The position numbers and the translations under genes are program-made. From assembly GCF_964026455.1 (NCBI RefSeq), contig NZ_OZ032152.1, positions 124,001 through 188,000 on the forward strand: a stretch of DNA of 64,000 bases, written 5' to 3'. The notes under the pieces were generated by a model, which was not told the DNA's origin, made no database searches, and saw only the letters and a program-made list of their open reading frames with translations. The stretch comes from Rickettsia endosymbiont of Lasioglossum villosulum (lineage in GTDB: Bacteria > Pseudomonadota > Alphaproteobacteria > Rickettsiales > Rickettsiaceae). Positions 49,082 to 58,516 of the stretch are shown here, piece after piece (position 1 is the first letter of the stretch; the number at the start of each line of letters is the position of its first letter).

Positions 49082-49156
49082 GGTCCCTTCGTCTAGCGGT
49101 TAGGACACCACCCTTTCACGGTGGGAACACGGGTTCGAGTCCCGTAGGGGTCACCA
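49082..49156 (+). tRNA. tRNA-Glu (anticodon TTC)
   Basis: Acceptor GGTCCCT pairs with AGGGGTC including two G-U pairs. The anticodon arm is CACCCTTTCACGGTG (TTC), the T arm is CGGGTTCGAGTCCCG, and the CCA end is encoded. Confidence 0.95.
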
Positions 49157-49192
49157 TCCTTATTTCTCGATTATTCCTTACTAAAAATATTG

Positions 49193-49415
49193 TTGTGCGA
49201 CTCAAGAGTCGTTATTGTGAAAAAGTATTATTTGCGTATATAAGTTTTCCTTTGTCATCCCGTGGTGGCTTGTTCGTGTGCATCAGTTTCCCCGTCATTG
49301 CGAGGAGATACAAAGTATCGACGTGGCAATCTTGTCAAGCATCCTAAGATTGCGTACGTACAAGTTACTTCGTAATTTCCTCACAATGACGGGAAAATTG
49401 ATCCATACGGCATGA
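49193..49415. repeat. RPE cluster after tRNA-Glu
   Basis: Contains GACTCAAGAGTCGTTATTG, GTCATTGCGAGGAGATAC, GACGTGGCAATCTTG and CTCACAATGACGGG. Together with the terminator it makes up the gap to the next gene. Confidence 0.7.
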
Positions 49416-49427
49416 CACATATGTAAC

Positions 49428-49463
49428 AAAAAACCTATATAGTTTGACTATGTAGGTTTTTTT
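49428..49463 (+). terminator. Rho-independent terminator
   Basis: AAAAAACCTATATAG pairs with CTATGTAGGTTTTTT around a TTTGA loop, with one mismatch, and ends in a T-run. It would stop transcription from the tRNA side before the PpiD-like gene. Confidence 0.7.
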
Positions 49464-49509
49464 GCTTTATAATGTACAAGATGACATTAAGAATCTTAAA
49501 TAAAAAATT

Positions 49510-51069
49510 ATGTTAAATAATATTAGAAAAACTGCCGATAGTTTTATAATGCGGGTTTTATTCGCAATGATCGTTTTTGCCTTTGTTGGCTTTGGCATTA
49601 AAGATGTATTACATGGAAGAGGTGGTGGCAATATCGTAACTTTTTCTCATGCGAAAAACATATCGCAAGAAGATTTTCTGCGGGCAAAATCTTTAGAAAT
49701 TAACGCTATATCTAAACAAGTAGGAGTAAGCCTAACGGAAGAAGAAATAGCACAATTAAATATAGATAATAGAATCTTAAAAAGGCTTATTTTTGAGAAT
49801 ATCTTAGATTATCTAGTTAGCTATTATGATTTTGATATAAGCGATGATACTGTAAAAAATTTAGTAAAAGAATCACCGGTTTTTAAAAATGATCAAGGAA
49901 TTTTCGATATAAAGCTCTTTAAAACTTATTTTAGAAATTCTTATACAGATGAAGAAAAATATTTAGTAAATTTTAAAGAAAAAGCCTTAAAAAATATTTT
50001 TGCTGGTACTTTTTTAGATAGCTTCTATGTTCCAAAAGCTATGACTGATAATATAGTAAATTATATGGCTGAAAAAAGAGAAGTAGAATTAGTGCAAATG
50101 AATCTACAAAACAAGCCAAAAGATTTACAAATTCCAGTTCCCTCTAATCAGGAATTAAAAGATTTTTACCAGAATAACAAATCTTCATTTGAAATACCTG
50201 AGAAGCGTAGCTTTTCATATATAAAAGTTACTACTGAAAACTTACAAAAGAAAATCCAAGTTACTAAAGAAGAATTATTAGAATTTTATAATGAGAATAA
50301 AGAGGAATTTGGAGAACAAAGTTTTGAGGATGTACAAAAACAATTATATGAACAAATAGAATCTCAAAAAATTGATATCCTAAATATGGAGCTTGCTAAA
50401 AACTTAGAAGATGATGTCGTAGCCGGTTCTAGCTTAGTTGAAATTGCAGAAAAATATGAGCTGCCTATTAACAATATTAATAATATAAGTTATGCCGATT
50501 TGATCGAAGACAAAATAATTGCCGAAAATGCCGATAGTATTTTTGAGCTTAGCGAGAGGGAATTATCTTATCCGATTGAGGCAGAAGATAAAAGCTATTT
50601 AGTACTTGTTGAATTAAAATCTATAAATCCAGCAAAAATACCTGAATTTGATAGTATTAAAGAACAGATAAATAGCACTTGGATAAAGCAATATCTTGCT
50701 GATCTTAATATAAAAATTATGAAAGATTTAGCAAAAGAAGATAATTTTGATACAGAAGATAACACATCAAGTGCTAAAATACGTAACAAAACTTATATAA
50801 GATCAGAAATGGAAAATGATCAGATGTTAACCCCTGAAATATTATTATCCATTTTTAACACTAAAATAGGTTCTAATACTCCTGTATTTCAAGTAGGCGA
50901 TGAGCTATATTTTGCCCATATTAAATCTACAAATATAGATGAGCAGGTGGCTAAAAATATTAGAACTAATTCAGAAAAAAATATAGTACACACTATTAAA
51001 AATTCTATCATTGATGAATTGATTAACTATACGATCAAGCAAAATGATATGAAAGTGAAGACTATGTAA
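49510..51069 (+). CDS. PpiD-like membrane-anchored periplasmic chaperone/isomerase
   Basis: 519 residues. One N-terminal membrane segment (FIMRVLFAMIVFAFVGFGI, about residues 12-30) is followed by a SurA-N-like chaperone region (LSQEDFLRAKSLE type, helices to about 190) and a parvulin-like middle (about 215-340). The catalytic parvulin motif is weak, which is normal for PpiD, where the chaperone function dominates. It would fold outer-membrane and secreted proteins such as the autotransporters of this window. Confidence 0.82.
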   Translation: MLNNIRKTADSFIMRVLFAMIVFAFVGFGIKDVLHGRGGGNIVTFSHAKNISQEDFLRAKSLEINAISKQVGVSLTEEEIAQLNIDNRILKRLIFENILDYLVSYYDFDISDDTVKNLVKESPVFKNDQGIFDIKLFKTYFRNSYTDEEKYLVNFKEKALKNIFAGTFLDSFYVPKAMTDNIVNYMAEKREVELVQMNLQNKPKDLQIPVPSNQELKDFYQNNKSSFEIPEKRSFSYIKVTTENLQKKIQVTKEELLEFYNENKEEFGEQSFEDVQKQLYEQIESQKIDILNMELAKNLEDDVVAGSSLVEIAEKYELPINNINNISYADLIEDKIIAENADSIFELSERELSYPIEAEDKSYLVLVELKSINPAKIPEFDSIKEQINSTWIKQYLADLNIKIMKDLAKEDNFDTEDNTSSAKIRNKTYIRSEMENDQMLTPEILLSIFNTKIGSNTPVFQVGDELYFAHIKSTNIDEQVAKNIRTNSEKNIVHTIKNSIIDELINYTIKQNDMKVKTM

Positions 51070-51079
51070 ATGAGTTGTG

Positions 51080-51412
51080 TCGCCCTGTGACGGCATTGCC
51101 CGCGTGGATCGAAAAACGTGATCGGTGTCATCCCGTGGCTCGTCCACGGGATCCAGTAATAAAAAATACAAAAAGCTCGATTTATCTCGCTTTATGCTGG
51201 ATCTAGTTCCCAAACCACGGGAGACCTTGTTGTTGCGTGGATACCAAATCGTCTGAGCTACGCGAATGAAATGAGCGTGGCAATCCAGAAAAAATAATAA
51301 AAAATACTAATAATATTAGTATTTTTTAGCTGGATTGCTTCGTCAATTACTTCACAATTTCCTCGCAATGACGGAAAAACCGATCCACGCAACAATGCCA
51401 CCACGGGATGAT
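51080..51412. repeat. RPE cluster between PpiD-like and ubiD genes
   Basis: Units GGATCGAAAAACGTGATCGG, GTCATCCCGTGGCTCGTCC, GGATCTAGTTCCCAAACCAC, GTCTGAGCTACGCGAATG, the AATACTAATAATATTAGTATT core, and CCTCGCAATGACGG. The remaining few bases before ubiD hold nothing I recognise. Confidence 0.78.
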
Positions 51413-51475
51413 GCCGATGCACACGTACGGTGAGGATTACATACGAGCTAAATAACACAAAATCTAATAAATAAT

Positions 51476-52954
51476 ATGAGCTTTAGAGATTTACCCGAGT
51501 TTTTGAAATTGTTAGAAAAAAACGGTGAATTAAAGCGTATTTCTGTTGAAGTTAAAACCGATCTAGAAATTACTGAAATCAGCAGAAGAGCATTGGAGCA
51601 AAATGGTCCTGCTTTGCTATTTGAGAATGTTATAAAATCTGACGGCAGTAAATCTACAATACCTGTTCTAACTAATCTTTATGCTAGTATCAATCGTATT
51701 TGCATGGGGCTTAAGCTTCAGAATATTCAGGAATTAAGAGAGCTTGGAGTTTTACTCGCATTTCTTAAACAACCGCAACCACCATCATCTTTTAAAGAAA
51801 CATTATCGATGTTACCGCTAGCAAAGCGTATCTTTGCTATGTCGCCTAAAACTGTTTCAAAAGCCGCTTGCCATGAGATTATTATCGACAAGCCTGATCT
51901 TAATATATTACCAATCCAAAAATGTTGGTCTCTTGATGTTTCACCTTTAATTACTTGGTCTATAGTTGTAACTAAAGGACCAACCGATGAAAAGGTTGAT
52001 AATTATAATCTCGGTATATATAGAATGCAGGTTATTTCGGAAAATAAATTATTGATGCGTTGGCTTAAGTTGCGAGGTGGTGCAGAGCATCATAAACGTT
52101 GGAAAGGAGCAAAAAGAGAACCTTTCCCAGCTGCTATAGTTATTGGGGCAAATCCGGCAATAACTATGGCATCAGTAATGCCGATACCGGAAAATATTTC
52201 GGAATATAATTTTGCTGGGTTGCTTGGTAATGAAAAAGTAGAATTGGTAAAGTGTAAAACCATTGATTTAAAAGTTCCAGCACATAGCGAAATAGTACTT
52301 GAGGGGTATGTTAGTCTAGATGAGTATTTACCCGAAGGTCCTTTTGGCGACCATACCGGATATTACAATGATGTTGAAGAATTCCCAGTATTTACTGTAA
52401 CAGCAATAACGATGAAAAAAAATCCTGTATATTTGAGTACTTATACAGGCAAACCCCCAGATGAGCCATCAATACTCGGTGAAGCATTAAATGAGATTTT
52501 TATCCCTCTTATTCAACAACAATTTCCGGAAATTGTTGATTTTTGGTTGCCACCTGAAGGTTGTTCATATAGGGTTGCGGTAGTATCAATTAAAAAGTCT
52601 TATCCTGGTCATGCTAAAAGAATAATGCTTGGTGTTTGGTCTTATTTACGGCAATTTATGTATAGCAAATTTATTATCGTGGTCGATGATGATATCGATA
52701 TTCGTAACTGGCAGGAAGTAATTTGGGCAATCTCAACAAGAGTTGATCCAAAGCGTGATACAACTTTCATAGAAAACTCCCCAATAGATTATTTAGATTT
52801 TGCATCCCCAGAGTCAGGGCTTGGCAGCAAAATGGGAATAGATGCAACAGATAAAATATACCCTGAGACAAACAGAAAATGGGGTAAAAAAATCGAAATG
52901 GATCAGGAAGTTATCGACAAGATAAATAGTATATGGGATAGTCTAGAGATATAG
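51476..52954 (+). CDS. ubiD: UbiD-family decarboxylase
   Basis: 492 residues, usual length. Family motifs include [11 protein letters not shown] near 40, [17 protein letters not shown] about 180 (in part), [17 protein letters not shown] about 285 (with the catalytic Glu/Asp cluster), and [16 protein letters not shown] about 410. UbiD uses prenylated FMN from UbiX to decarboxylate 4-hydroxy-3-polyprenylbenzoate in ubiquinone synthesis. The partner ubiX is not in this window. Intact. Confidence 0.95.
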   Translation: MSFRDLPEFLKLLEKNGELKRISVEVKTDLEITEISRRALEQNGPALLFENVIKSDGSKSTIPVLTNLYASINRICMGLKLQNIQELRELGVLLAFLKQPQPPSSFKETLSMLPLAKRIFAMSPKTVSKAACHEIIIDKPDLNILPIQKCWSLDVSPLITWSIVVTKGPTDEKVDNYNLGIYRMQVISENKLLMRWLKLRGGAEHHKRWKGAKREPFPAAIVIGANPAITMASVMPIPENISEYNFAGLLGNEKVELVKCKTIDLKVPAHSEIVLEGYVSLDEYLPEGPFGDHTGYYNDVEEFPVFTVTAITMKKNPVYLSTYTGKPPDEPSILGEALNEIFIPLIQQQFPEIVDFWLPPEGCSYRVAVVSIKKSYPGHAKRIMLGVWSYLRQFMYSKFIIVVDDDIDIRNWQEVIWAISTRVDPKRDTTFIENSPIDYLDFASPESGLGSKMGIDATDKIYPETNRKWGKKIEMDQEVIDKINSIWDSLEI

Positions 52955-52956
52955 AT

Positions 52957-53058
52957 GTCATTGCGAGCGACTGCAAGGAGCGTGGCAATCTCATGAAATA
53001 GAGTTATAAGATTCCTGAGATTGCTTTGTCGAAACTTACAGTTTCTCCTCGCAATGAC
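52957..53058. repeat. RPE between ubiD and phbC
   Basis: Arms GTCATTGCGAGCGACTG and CTCCTCGCAATGAC surround GTGGCAATCTCATG / CCTGAGATTGC. Same sub-family as the insert within the PHA-synthase-like gene at 9751. Confidence 0.82.
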
Positions 53059-53083
53059 TTAGTAACATCACCGGAACTAAAAT

Positions 53084-54757
53084 ATGTACAACATACCACA
53101 TGAAACGATTATCAATAATTTTAAAGAAATAGCTGATAAATATCAAGAATTGATCATGCATTTAATGCAGGGCAAGGGTAGTATAATACCACAAAATTTA
53201 ATTAATAGTGATAAGAATAGAATTATCGCCACCTTAATGGTAGAACAATTTTGGGCAAATCCTGAAAAATTTTGTAGTATTAATACCCAGTATATTGAAA
53301 AGCTAAGAGAGCTTACTACGAATGCCTTTGCGCAATTTGTTGGTAGTCCGGCGAAAGCTATATTTTCCCCAGATAATCGTGATAAAAGATTTAAAGATTC
53401 TTTATGGGAAGAGAATGCTTATTTTGATTTTGTTAAACAATATTATCTATTATCCGCTGAATGGCTTAAGAAAAATATCGATCAATATGAATTATCAGAT
53501 GACCTTAAGCAACATTTAGATTTTTTAACTAGGCACTTTATTGATGCTTTTTCGCCATCAAATTTTGCTTTTTGTAATCCAAAAGTTTTACGTGAAACTT
53601 TGAAAAGTGGGGGGCAGAATTTAGTACAAGGGCTTGAAAATTTCCTAAGAGATATAAAAAATTCAGGTGATATATTAAATATTAGAACTACTGATAAATC
53701 AGCTTTTAAGCTTGGTGAGAATATTGCAACAACAAAAGGAAAAGTTATATTTCAAAATGATTTGATGCAGCTAATATGCTATGAGCCGAAAGAAAAAGTA
53801 CATAAGATACCGATACTAATTATTCCCCCTTGCATAAATAAATATTATATTCTCGATTTATCCTCGCATAATTCATTAATATCTTTTTTAGTGGAAAATA
53901 ATTTTCAAGTTTTCCTTATTTCATGGGTTAATCCGGATTCGTCTTTAGCAGAAAAAGGCTTTGATGATTATTTACAATATGGGATTTTAGCACCTATTGA
54001 ATATATTAGAAAGCTTGGCTTTAAAAAAATTGACTTCGTTGGATATTGCATGGGCGGAACGTTTCTTGCCATTATTCTTGCATATTTAAAAGTAAAAAAA
54101 CTAGATTGCACTAATAGTGCTACGTTCTTTACCACCTTGCTTGATTATACTAGTCCTGGTGAGCTTGGAGTATTTTTTAATGAAAATACGATGAAGTATA
54201 TTAAAGAGGATATGGATTTGAAAGGATATTTTGATGGAAAATATTTATCAAATACCTTTAGTTTACTAAGAGCTAACGATTTAATTTGGACATTTTTTGT
54301 AAATAATTATTTACTTGGCAAAAATCCTATGCCTTTTGATTTGTTATATTGGAATGCTGATTCTACAAATTTACCGGCAAGAATGTATCAAGAATATTTA
54401 CAAAATACCTATTATAATAATTTACTAAAAGAGCCTAATACTTTAGAAATATTAGGAACTAAGATAGATCTTGGTAAAGTTGATTGTAATTCTTTCTTTG
54501 TGGCAGCTAAGGAGGATCATATCGCACCTTGGCGTTCAATATATGATGGAATGAAATTGATAAATGGTGATAAGATTTTTTGCTTAACTGATTCAGGGCA
54601 TGTAGCAGGGGTGGTTAATCCTCCAAAAACTACTAAATATAATTATAGACTTAATGATGATTTAAGTTTAAATAGTAGAGAATGGCTTTTGAAAGCTACA
54701 GAATATAAAGGCTCATGGTGTGGCTTGATTGGCTTATTAAAAATAATACTGAACTAG
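53084..54757 (+). CDS. phbC: Poly(3-hydroxybutyrate) synthase with frameshifted C terminus
   Basis: 557 residues. The PHA synthase lipase-like box FVGYCMGGTFLAII near residue 322 holds the catalytic Cys. Asp is in VAAKEDHIAPW and His in DSGHVAGVVNPP. These polymerise hydroxybutyryl-CoA into granules. The last residues (SWCGLIGLLKIILN) are off-frame. In the next frame the DNA continues LDWLIKNNTELVKSLDY to EEAPGSYVKK and stops at 54825, the conserved PhaC tail. About 35 native residues are therefore lost near 54715. The triad is intact, so some activity may remain. pld follows by 8 bases after the relic tail. Confidence 0.88.
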   Translation: MYNIPHETIINNFKEIADKYQELIMHLMQGKGSIIPQNLINSDKNRIIATLMVEQFWANPEKFCSINTQYIEKLRELTTNAFAQFVGSPAKAIFSPDNRDKRFKDSLWEENAYFDFVKQYYLLSAEWLKKNIDQYELSDDLKQHLDFLTRHFIDAFSPSNFAFCNPKVLRETLKSGGQNLVQGLENFLRDIKNSGDILNIRTTDKSAFKLGENIATTKGKVIFQNDLMQLICYEPKEKVHKIPILIIPPCINKYYILDLSSHNSLISFLVENNFQVFLISWVNPDSSLAEKGFDDYLQYGILAPIEYIRKLGFKKIDFVGYCMGGTFLAIILAYLKVKKLDCTNSATFFTTLLDYTSPGELGVFFNENTMKYIKEDMDLKGYFDGKYLSNTFSLLRANDLIWTFFVNNYLLGKNPMPFDLLYWNADSTNLPARMYQEYLQNTYYNNLLKEPNTLEILGTKIDLGKVDCNSFFVAAKEDHIAPWRSIYDGMKLINGDKIFCLTDSGHVAGVVNPPKTTKYNYRLNDDLSLNSREWLLKATEYKGSWCGLIGLLKIILN

Positions 54758-54833
54758 TAAAATCTTTGGATTATAAAAATTTAATAGCAATTGAAGAAGC
54801 ACCAGGAAGTTACGTTAAAAAATAAAAAAGTTT

Positions 54834-55439
54834 GTGAAGAGAAAAAATAAAAAATTTACGGAAATATTTATTGCCTTTATTTTAGGCATATCAATAGGTG
54901 TTTTAGGATATTCAGATTATGGAACTGATCTAATAAATCAGTTCAAAATATCGCATACACCGCCTCCAAAAATAAAGCATTACAATATTTCGCAGCTTTC
55001 TAGAAGTAAAGTTAGTACATGTTTTACTCCCCCATCAGGTTGCATTAAATTTATAGCAGATCAAATTGATACAGCTAGAGAGTCAATTTATATGCATGCA
55101 TATGGCATGAGCGATTCATTGATTACTGCCGCTTTAATTGATGCTCAAGCACGTGGTGTACAAGTGAAAATCTTACTGGATCGTAGTAATTTAAAGCAAA
55201 AATTTTCTAAGTTACACGAATTACAACGAGCAAAAATTGAGGTAGGTATAGATAAAGTTCCGGGTATTGCTCATAATAAAGTTATAATTATCGATAAAAA
55301 GAAAGTAATAACCGGTTCATTTAATTTTACTGCTGCTGCTGATAAACGTAATGCAGAAAATGTAATCGTTATAGAAGATGCTGAGCTTGCAGATTCTTAT
55401 CTACAAAACTGGCTCAGTAGGAAAGCGAGGAATGGATAG
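54834..55439 (+). CDS. pld: Phospholipase D-family protein
   Basis: 201 residues starting at GTG. An N-terminal membrane/signal segment (IFIAFILGISIGVLGY) leads to one PLD domain. The HKD motif HNKVIIIDKKKVITGSFNF lies near 155-173, with the Asn partner in NFTAAADKRNAENV. A single HKD implies a dimer forming one active site. Rickettsia Pld is known to help escape from the phagosome. It follows phbC, a conserved order I recall for Rickettsia. Confidence 0.9.
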   Translation: MKRKNKKFTEIFIAFILGISIGVLGYSDYGTDLINQFKISHTPPPKIKHYNISQLSRSKVSTCFTPPSGCIKFIADQIDTARESIYMHAYGMSDSLITAALIDAQARGVQVKILLDRSNLKQKFSKLHELQRAKIEVGIDKVPGIAHNKVIIIDKKKVITGSFNFTAAADKRNAENVIVIEDAELADSYLQNWLSRKARNG

Positions 55440-55459
55440 GATTGTTATATGGTTTTTAT

Positions 55460-55659
55460 GTCATTCCTGCATAACATTGTTGCGTGGATCGAAAAGCACT
55501 TTCGATGTCATGCCGTGGCTTGACCACGGCATCCAAAAAATAATAAAAAATACTAATTTTATTAGTATTTTTAACTGGATCCCGCGATCAAAGTCGCGGG
55601 ATGACAACTGGAAAAACTGATCCACGCAATAAAGCTTTCCCGTCTACGCGGGAATGACA
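55460..55659. repeat. Composite RPE between pld and the phasin gene
   Basis: GTCATTCCTGCATAACATTG, GTCATGCCGTGGCTTGACCA, the AATACTAATTTTATTAGTATT core, GATCCCGCGATCAAAGTCGCGGGATGAC (as hairpin arms) and CCCGTCTACGCGGGAATGAC. Very similar to the copy at 29400. Confidence 0.82.
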
Positions 55660-55672
55660 TGTAGCTTAAAAT

Positions 55673-56155
55673 CTAAGCAGGCTTTTTATTAAATACGTTT
55701 TTTTGTGCTTGCTGTGCCATATTCTGCATATTAGAAGAAGCTTGATGAACATTTTCAGAAATATTTTTGTTTACTGCTTCTAATATTTTTGCTGAAGATT
55801 CATAGGCAATATTTGCAATCTCTTTAGCATTATTCATAGATGTTTCATAAATAGATTTAAAACATTTTTGGTGACAATCGCTAGCTTGCTTAAAATCATT
55901 AGTACCCATTGCTTCTTTAGTAGAATTCAAAATGGTATTAACATTATGTTGTATCATTTCGGAGTTTTTCTTAAGCAAATTTTGCATGCTTTCAGTAGCT
56001 ATTTGATTTGTTGTTACTAAAATATTTAAAGCTCTTTGCATTGTTCCGGTGGTAGATGAAAAATCTATATTAGGCATATTTTTTAAAGAACTCATATAAA
56101 GTTCAGGATTCATATAAGATTTCATAAAATCTAAAAATTGTGTATTATTTAACAT
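55673..56155 (-). CDS. Phasin family protein
   Basis: 160 residues, almost all helical and amphipathic: repeated Gln/Asn/Ser-rich heptads such as NSEMIQHNVNTILNSTKEAM and NKNISENVHQASSNMQNMAQ. The N terminus NTQFLDFMKSYMNPELYMSS matches the phasin family that coats PHB granules. With the thiolase (7652), PHA-synthase-like (8957) and phbC (53084) it gives a full granule set in this window. AGGAG lies 6 to 10 bases before the ATG on the minus strand. Confidence 0.85.
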   Translation of the reverse strand: MLNNTQFLDFMKSYMNPELYMSSLKNMPNIDFSSTTGTMQRALNILVTTNQIATESMQNLLKKNSEMIQHNVNTILNSTKEAMGTNDFKQASDCHQKCFKSIYETSMNNAKEIANIAYESSAKILEAVNKNISENVHQASSNMQNMAQQAQKNVFNKKPA

Positions 56156-56321
56156 TATTTTTCTCCTAAAAATAAATTAAACTTTGTAAAATATAAGTGA
56201 CTGTGTGTTTTGTGGGTTTGTTAAGAACCCTTAACCCATTAGTCCATGCTAACATTTATAAAATTACGAGTCAATAATTGTTAGATGGTAAGTTAATATT
56301 AAAATTAATTAAGCTTTATAA

Positions 56322-57239
56322 ATGTTAGATACACAAACACAAGAATTAATAATTAAGTGGCAAAAATACCTCAGCTTGCAAAAAAATTACTCTAATCATA
56401 CCATGATTTCCTATAATAATGATCTTAAACATTTTCTTGAGTTCATGAATTATTATAATTCGGATATCGTCACAATGGATTATATTAGGGCAGCAGATAT
56501 AAGATTGATGCGAAGTTGGCTTGCTAAAAGAAAATGTGATAATTTTGTTACTTCATCAATTGCCCGTGGTTTATCTGCCATAAAGAATTTTTATAAATTT
56601 TTAGAAAAGACGGCTGAATTACATAATCATGTGGTTTTTTCTATTAAATCTCCCAAAAAAAGTAAACTACTGCCAAAAGCCTTATCTGAAGAAGAGGTAA
56701 ATATATCACTTGATCATATTGAAGAATATGGAAATAGTCAGTGGATAGAAATTAGAAATAAAGCATTACTTGTTCTTATATATGCTTCAGGTTTACGAAT
56801 ATCTGAAGCGTTATCGATTACAAAGCTTCATTTACAAAATTTAGAATTTATAAAAATAATGGGTAAAGGAGGTAAAGAGAGAGTAATTCCTTGGCTTGCT
56901 ATTGCTAGAAATTTGATCACAGAATATTTAGAAAAATTACCATATGAATTGAAAGATGATGAACCAATATTTAGAGGGAAGCAAGGTAAGAAATTGCAAC
57001 CTCCTGTATTTAACCGGGAGTTAATTAAGTTGAAACGGTTTTATGGTTTACCTGAGCGTTTAAGTGCTCATTCATTTAGGCATAGTTTTGCCTCGCATTT
57101 ACTAGAAAATGGGGCAGATTTACGCTCTATTCAAGAGCTGTTAGGACATAAAAGTTTATCAACTACACAAAGCTATACAAAAACAAGTATAAAGCATTTA
57201 GAAACGGCATATGTTACCGCACATCCAATCAAAAAATAA
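56322..57239 (+). CDS. xerC: Tyrosine recombinase XerC
   Basis: 305 residues. An N-terminal SAM-like DNA-binding domain ([14 protein letters not shown]) precedes the catalytic domain. Active-site residues: Arg in [11 protein letters not shown] (about 160), His-x-x-Arg in [14 protein letters not shown] (about 253-256), His in [11 protein letters not shown] and the nucleophile Tyr in TTQSYTKT. XerCD resolves chromosome dimers at dif, activated by FtsK. I favour XerC over XerD by length only. Confidence 0.9.
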   Translation: MLDTQTQELIIKWQKYLSLQKNYSNHTMISYNNDLKHFLEFMNYYNSDIVTMDYIRAADIRLMRSWLAKRKCDNFVTSSIARGLSAIKNFYKFLEKTAELHNHVVFSIKSPKKSKLLPKALSEEEVNISLDHIEEYGNSQWIEIRNKALLVLIYASGLRISEALSITKLHLQNLEFIKIMGKGGKERVIPWLAIARNLITEYLEKLPYELKDDEPIFRGKQGKKLQPPVFNRELIKLKRFYGLPERLSAHSFRHSFASHLLENGADLRSIQELLGHKSLSTTQSYTKTSIKHLETAYVTAHPIKK

Positions 57240-57342
57240 AATGTTATTTAATATTAACAATCTTCTTGCGTTAATTTTAAGTTATATATTATATTAATTT
57301 AAAACCTTATAAGTATAGGTACTAAATAGATAATATTGAATT

Positions 57343-57780
57343 ATGAATATGTTTAAAATTACTACATTGCCTGAAGAATATAAGCCGTCTAAAGACGAAG
57401 AATATATGTGTAAAAATCACTTAGAATATTTTAGGCAAAAACTTTTAAAGTGGAAAAATTCTTTACTAATTGAATCTCAAGAAACTTTAAATCATCTAAA
57501 AGAAGAAAATTGGAATGAATCAGACCCTAATGATCGTGTTACTACTGAAACAGAAACTGCTTTCGAACTTCGTACTAGAGACAGATATCGTAAGTTATGC
57601 GAAAAAATAGAGCAAGCATTAAAGCGTATTGAAGAGGGTGAATATGGTTATTGTGAAGAAACAGGCGATCCGATAGGTATAAAAAGGTTAGAAGCACGAC
57701 CAATAGCTACATTATGTATTGAAGCACAAATGCGGCATGAAAATTATGAAAAAAATCATTTATACGAACCGCAGAGATAA
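57343..57780 (+). CDS. dksA: DksA-type RNA polymerase-binding regulator
   Basis: 145 residues. A coiled coil (about 25-80) and a zinc-finger-like region (GYCEETGDPIGIKRLEARP) form the DksA fold. Of the four zinc Cys in the classical motif only two remain (GYCEET, ATLCIEAQ), as in zinc-independent alphaproteobacterial and DksA2-type proteins. DksA acts with ppGpp on rRNA and stress promoters; a RelA/SpoT-like synthetase is encoded at 61066. Confidence 0.93.
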   Translation: MNMFKITTLPEEYKPSKDEEYMCKNHLEYFRQKLLKWKNSLLIESQETLNHLKEENWNESDPNDRVTTETETAFELRTRDRYRKLCEKIEQALKRIEEGEYGYCEETGDPIGIKRLEARPIATLCIEAQMRHENYEKNHLYEPQR

Positions 57781-57806
57781 TATAAGTAGGTGAAATTAAT
57801 TATAAT

Positions 57807-57836
57807 GTCACCCCGTGATTTATTCACGGGATCTAG
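57807..57836. repeat. Half RPE hairpin
   Basis: GTCACCCCGTGATTTATTCACGGGATC forms an imperfect hairpin (CCCGTGA/TCACGGG). It lies between convergent dksA and the bcp remnant and may serve as a terminator. Confidence 0.65.
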
Positions 57837-57851
57837 CTAACTAACCTTAGT

Positions 57852-58287
57852 TTATTGCAATGATTTCAGTTTGTCTAATACTTCCTGAGCATGTCCTTTA
57901 GCATTGACAGAACGCCAAATATGTCTAACCCCACTTTCTTTATCAAGTAAGAAAGTTGCTCTATCTATACCCATATATTTTTTACCAAACATGGATTTTT
58001 CTACCCATACCCCATATTGTTCGCATAAATTTGAATTTGCATCTGAAGCTAAATCGAATTCTAAGCAATATTTTTCTTTAAACTTATCATGAGAGTCGAG
58101 TTTATCTTTTGAAACTCCAATAATTACTGCGTTAAGCTTATCGAATTCTTGGTTTTAACTTATTGAAATCTTGTGCTTCTAAAGTACATCCTGGTGTGTC
58201 ATCTTTTGGGTAAAAATATAGCACCACAAATTTGCCTTTTAAATCAGATAATTTAATTACTTTCTCTTTCCCTATTTCTAATGTCAT
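57852..58287 (-). pseudogene. bcp: Broken peroxiredoxin Bcp
   Basis: The N-terminal part (from ATG 58287: [20 protein letters not shown]) has the peroxidatic motif [18 protein letters not shown] but lacks about 15 residues before the LSDLKGKF region, including the usual APDF block. The frame is lost near 58150 (KLKPRIR and stop). In another frame it continues [17 protein letters not shown] and FLLDKESGVRHIWRSV, ending at 57852. Two lesions make it a pseudogene. Bcp would detoxify thiol peroxides. Confidence 0.85.
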
Positions 58288-58516
58288 AAAATTTCCATGT
58301 TTAATTATTAAGTTCAGAGGACTCAACTTAGTTAATCATCTTATATTAAAATATGCGTTTTTAAAATTATTTTTTATCATATTGCTTTTTTTATCGGATT
58401 ATTTATTATGTAAATACAAAATATCTAGGTTTAATTTTTATTAACTATTTTTAAAAAAATAGTAAGAAATTTGAATGATATAATATAAACAATAACATTA
58501 ATGATCGGAGAATATC

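Noticed and set aside
50971-51458. Minus-strand frames of 66-80 codons
   Set aside because: RPE-derived and antisense to the PpiD-like gene end.
55378-55620. 80-codon plus-strand frame
   Set aside because: Overlaps the end of pld out of frame and continues through RPE sequence.
57904-58444. Plus-strand frames of 62-70 codons
   Set aside because: Antisense of the bcp remnant and AT-rich gap.
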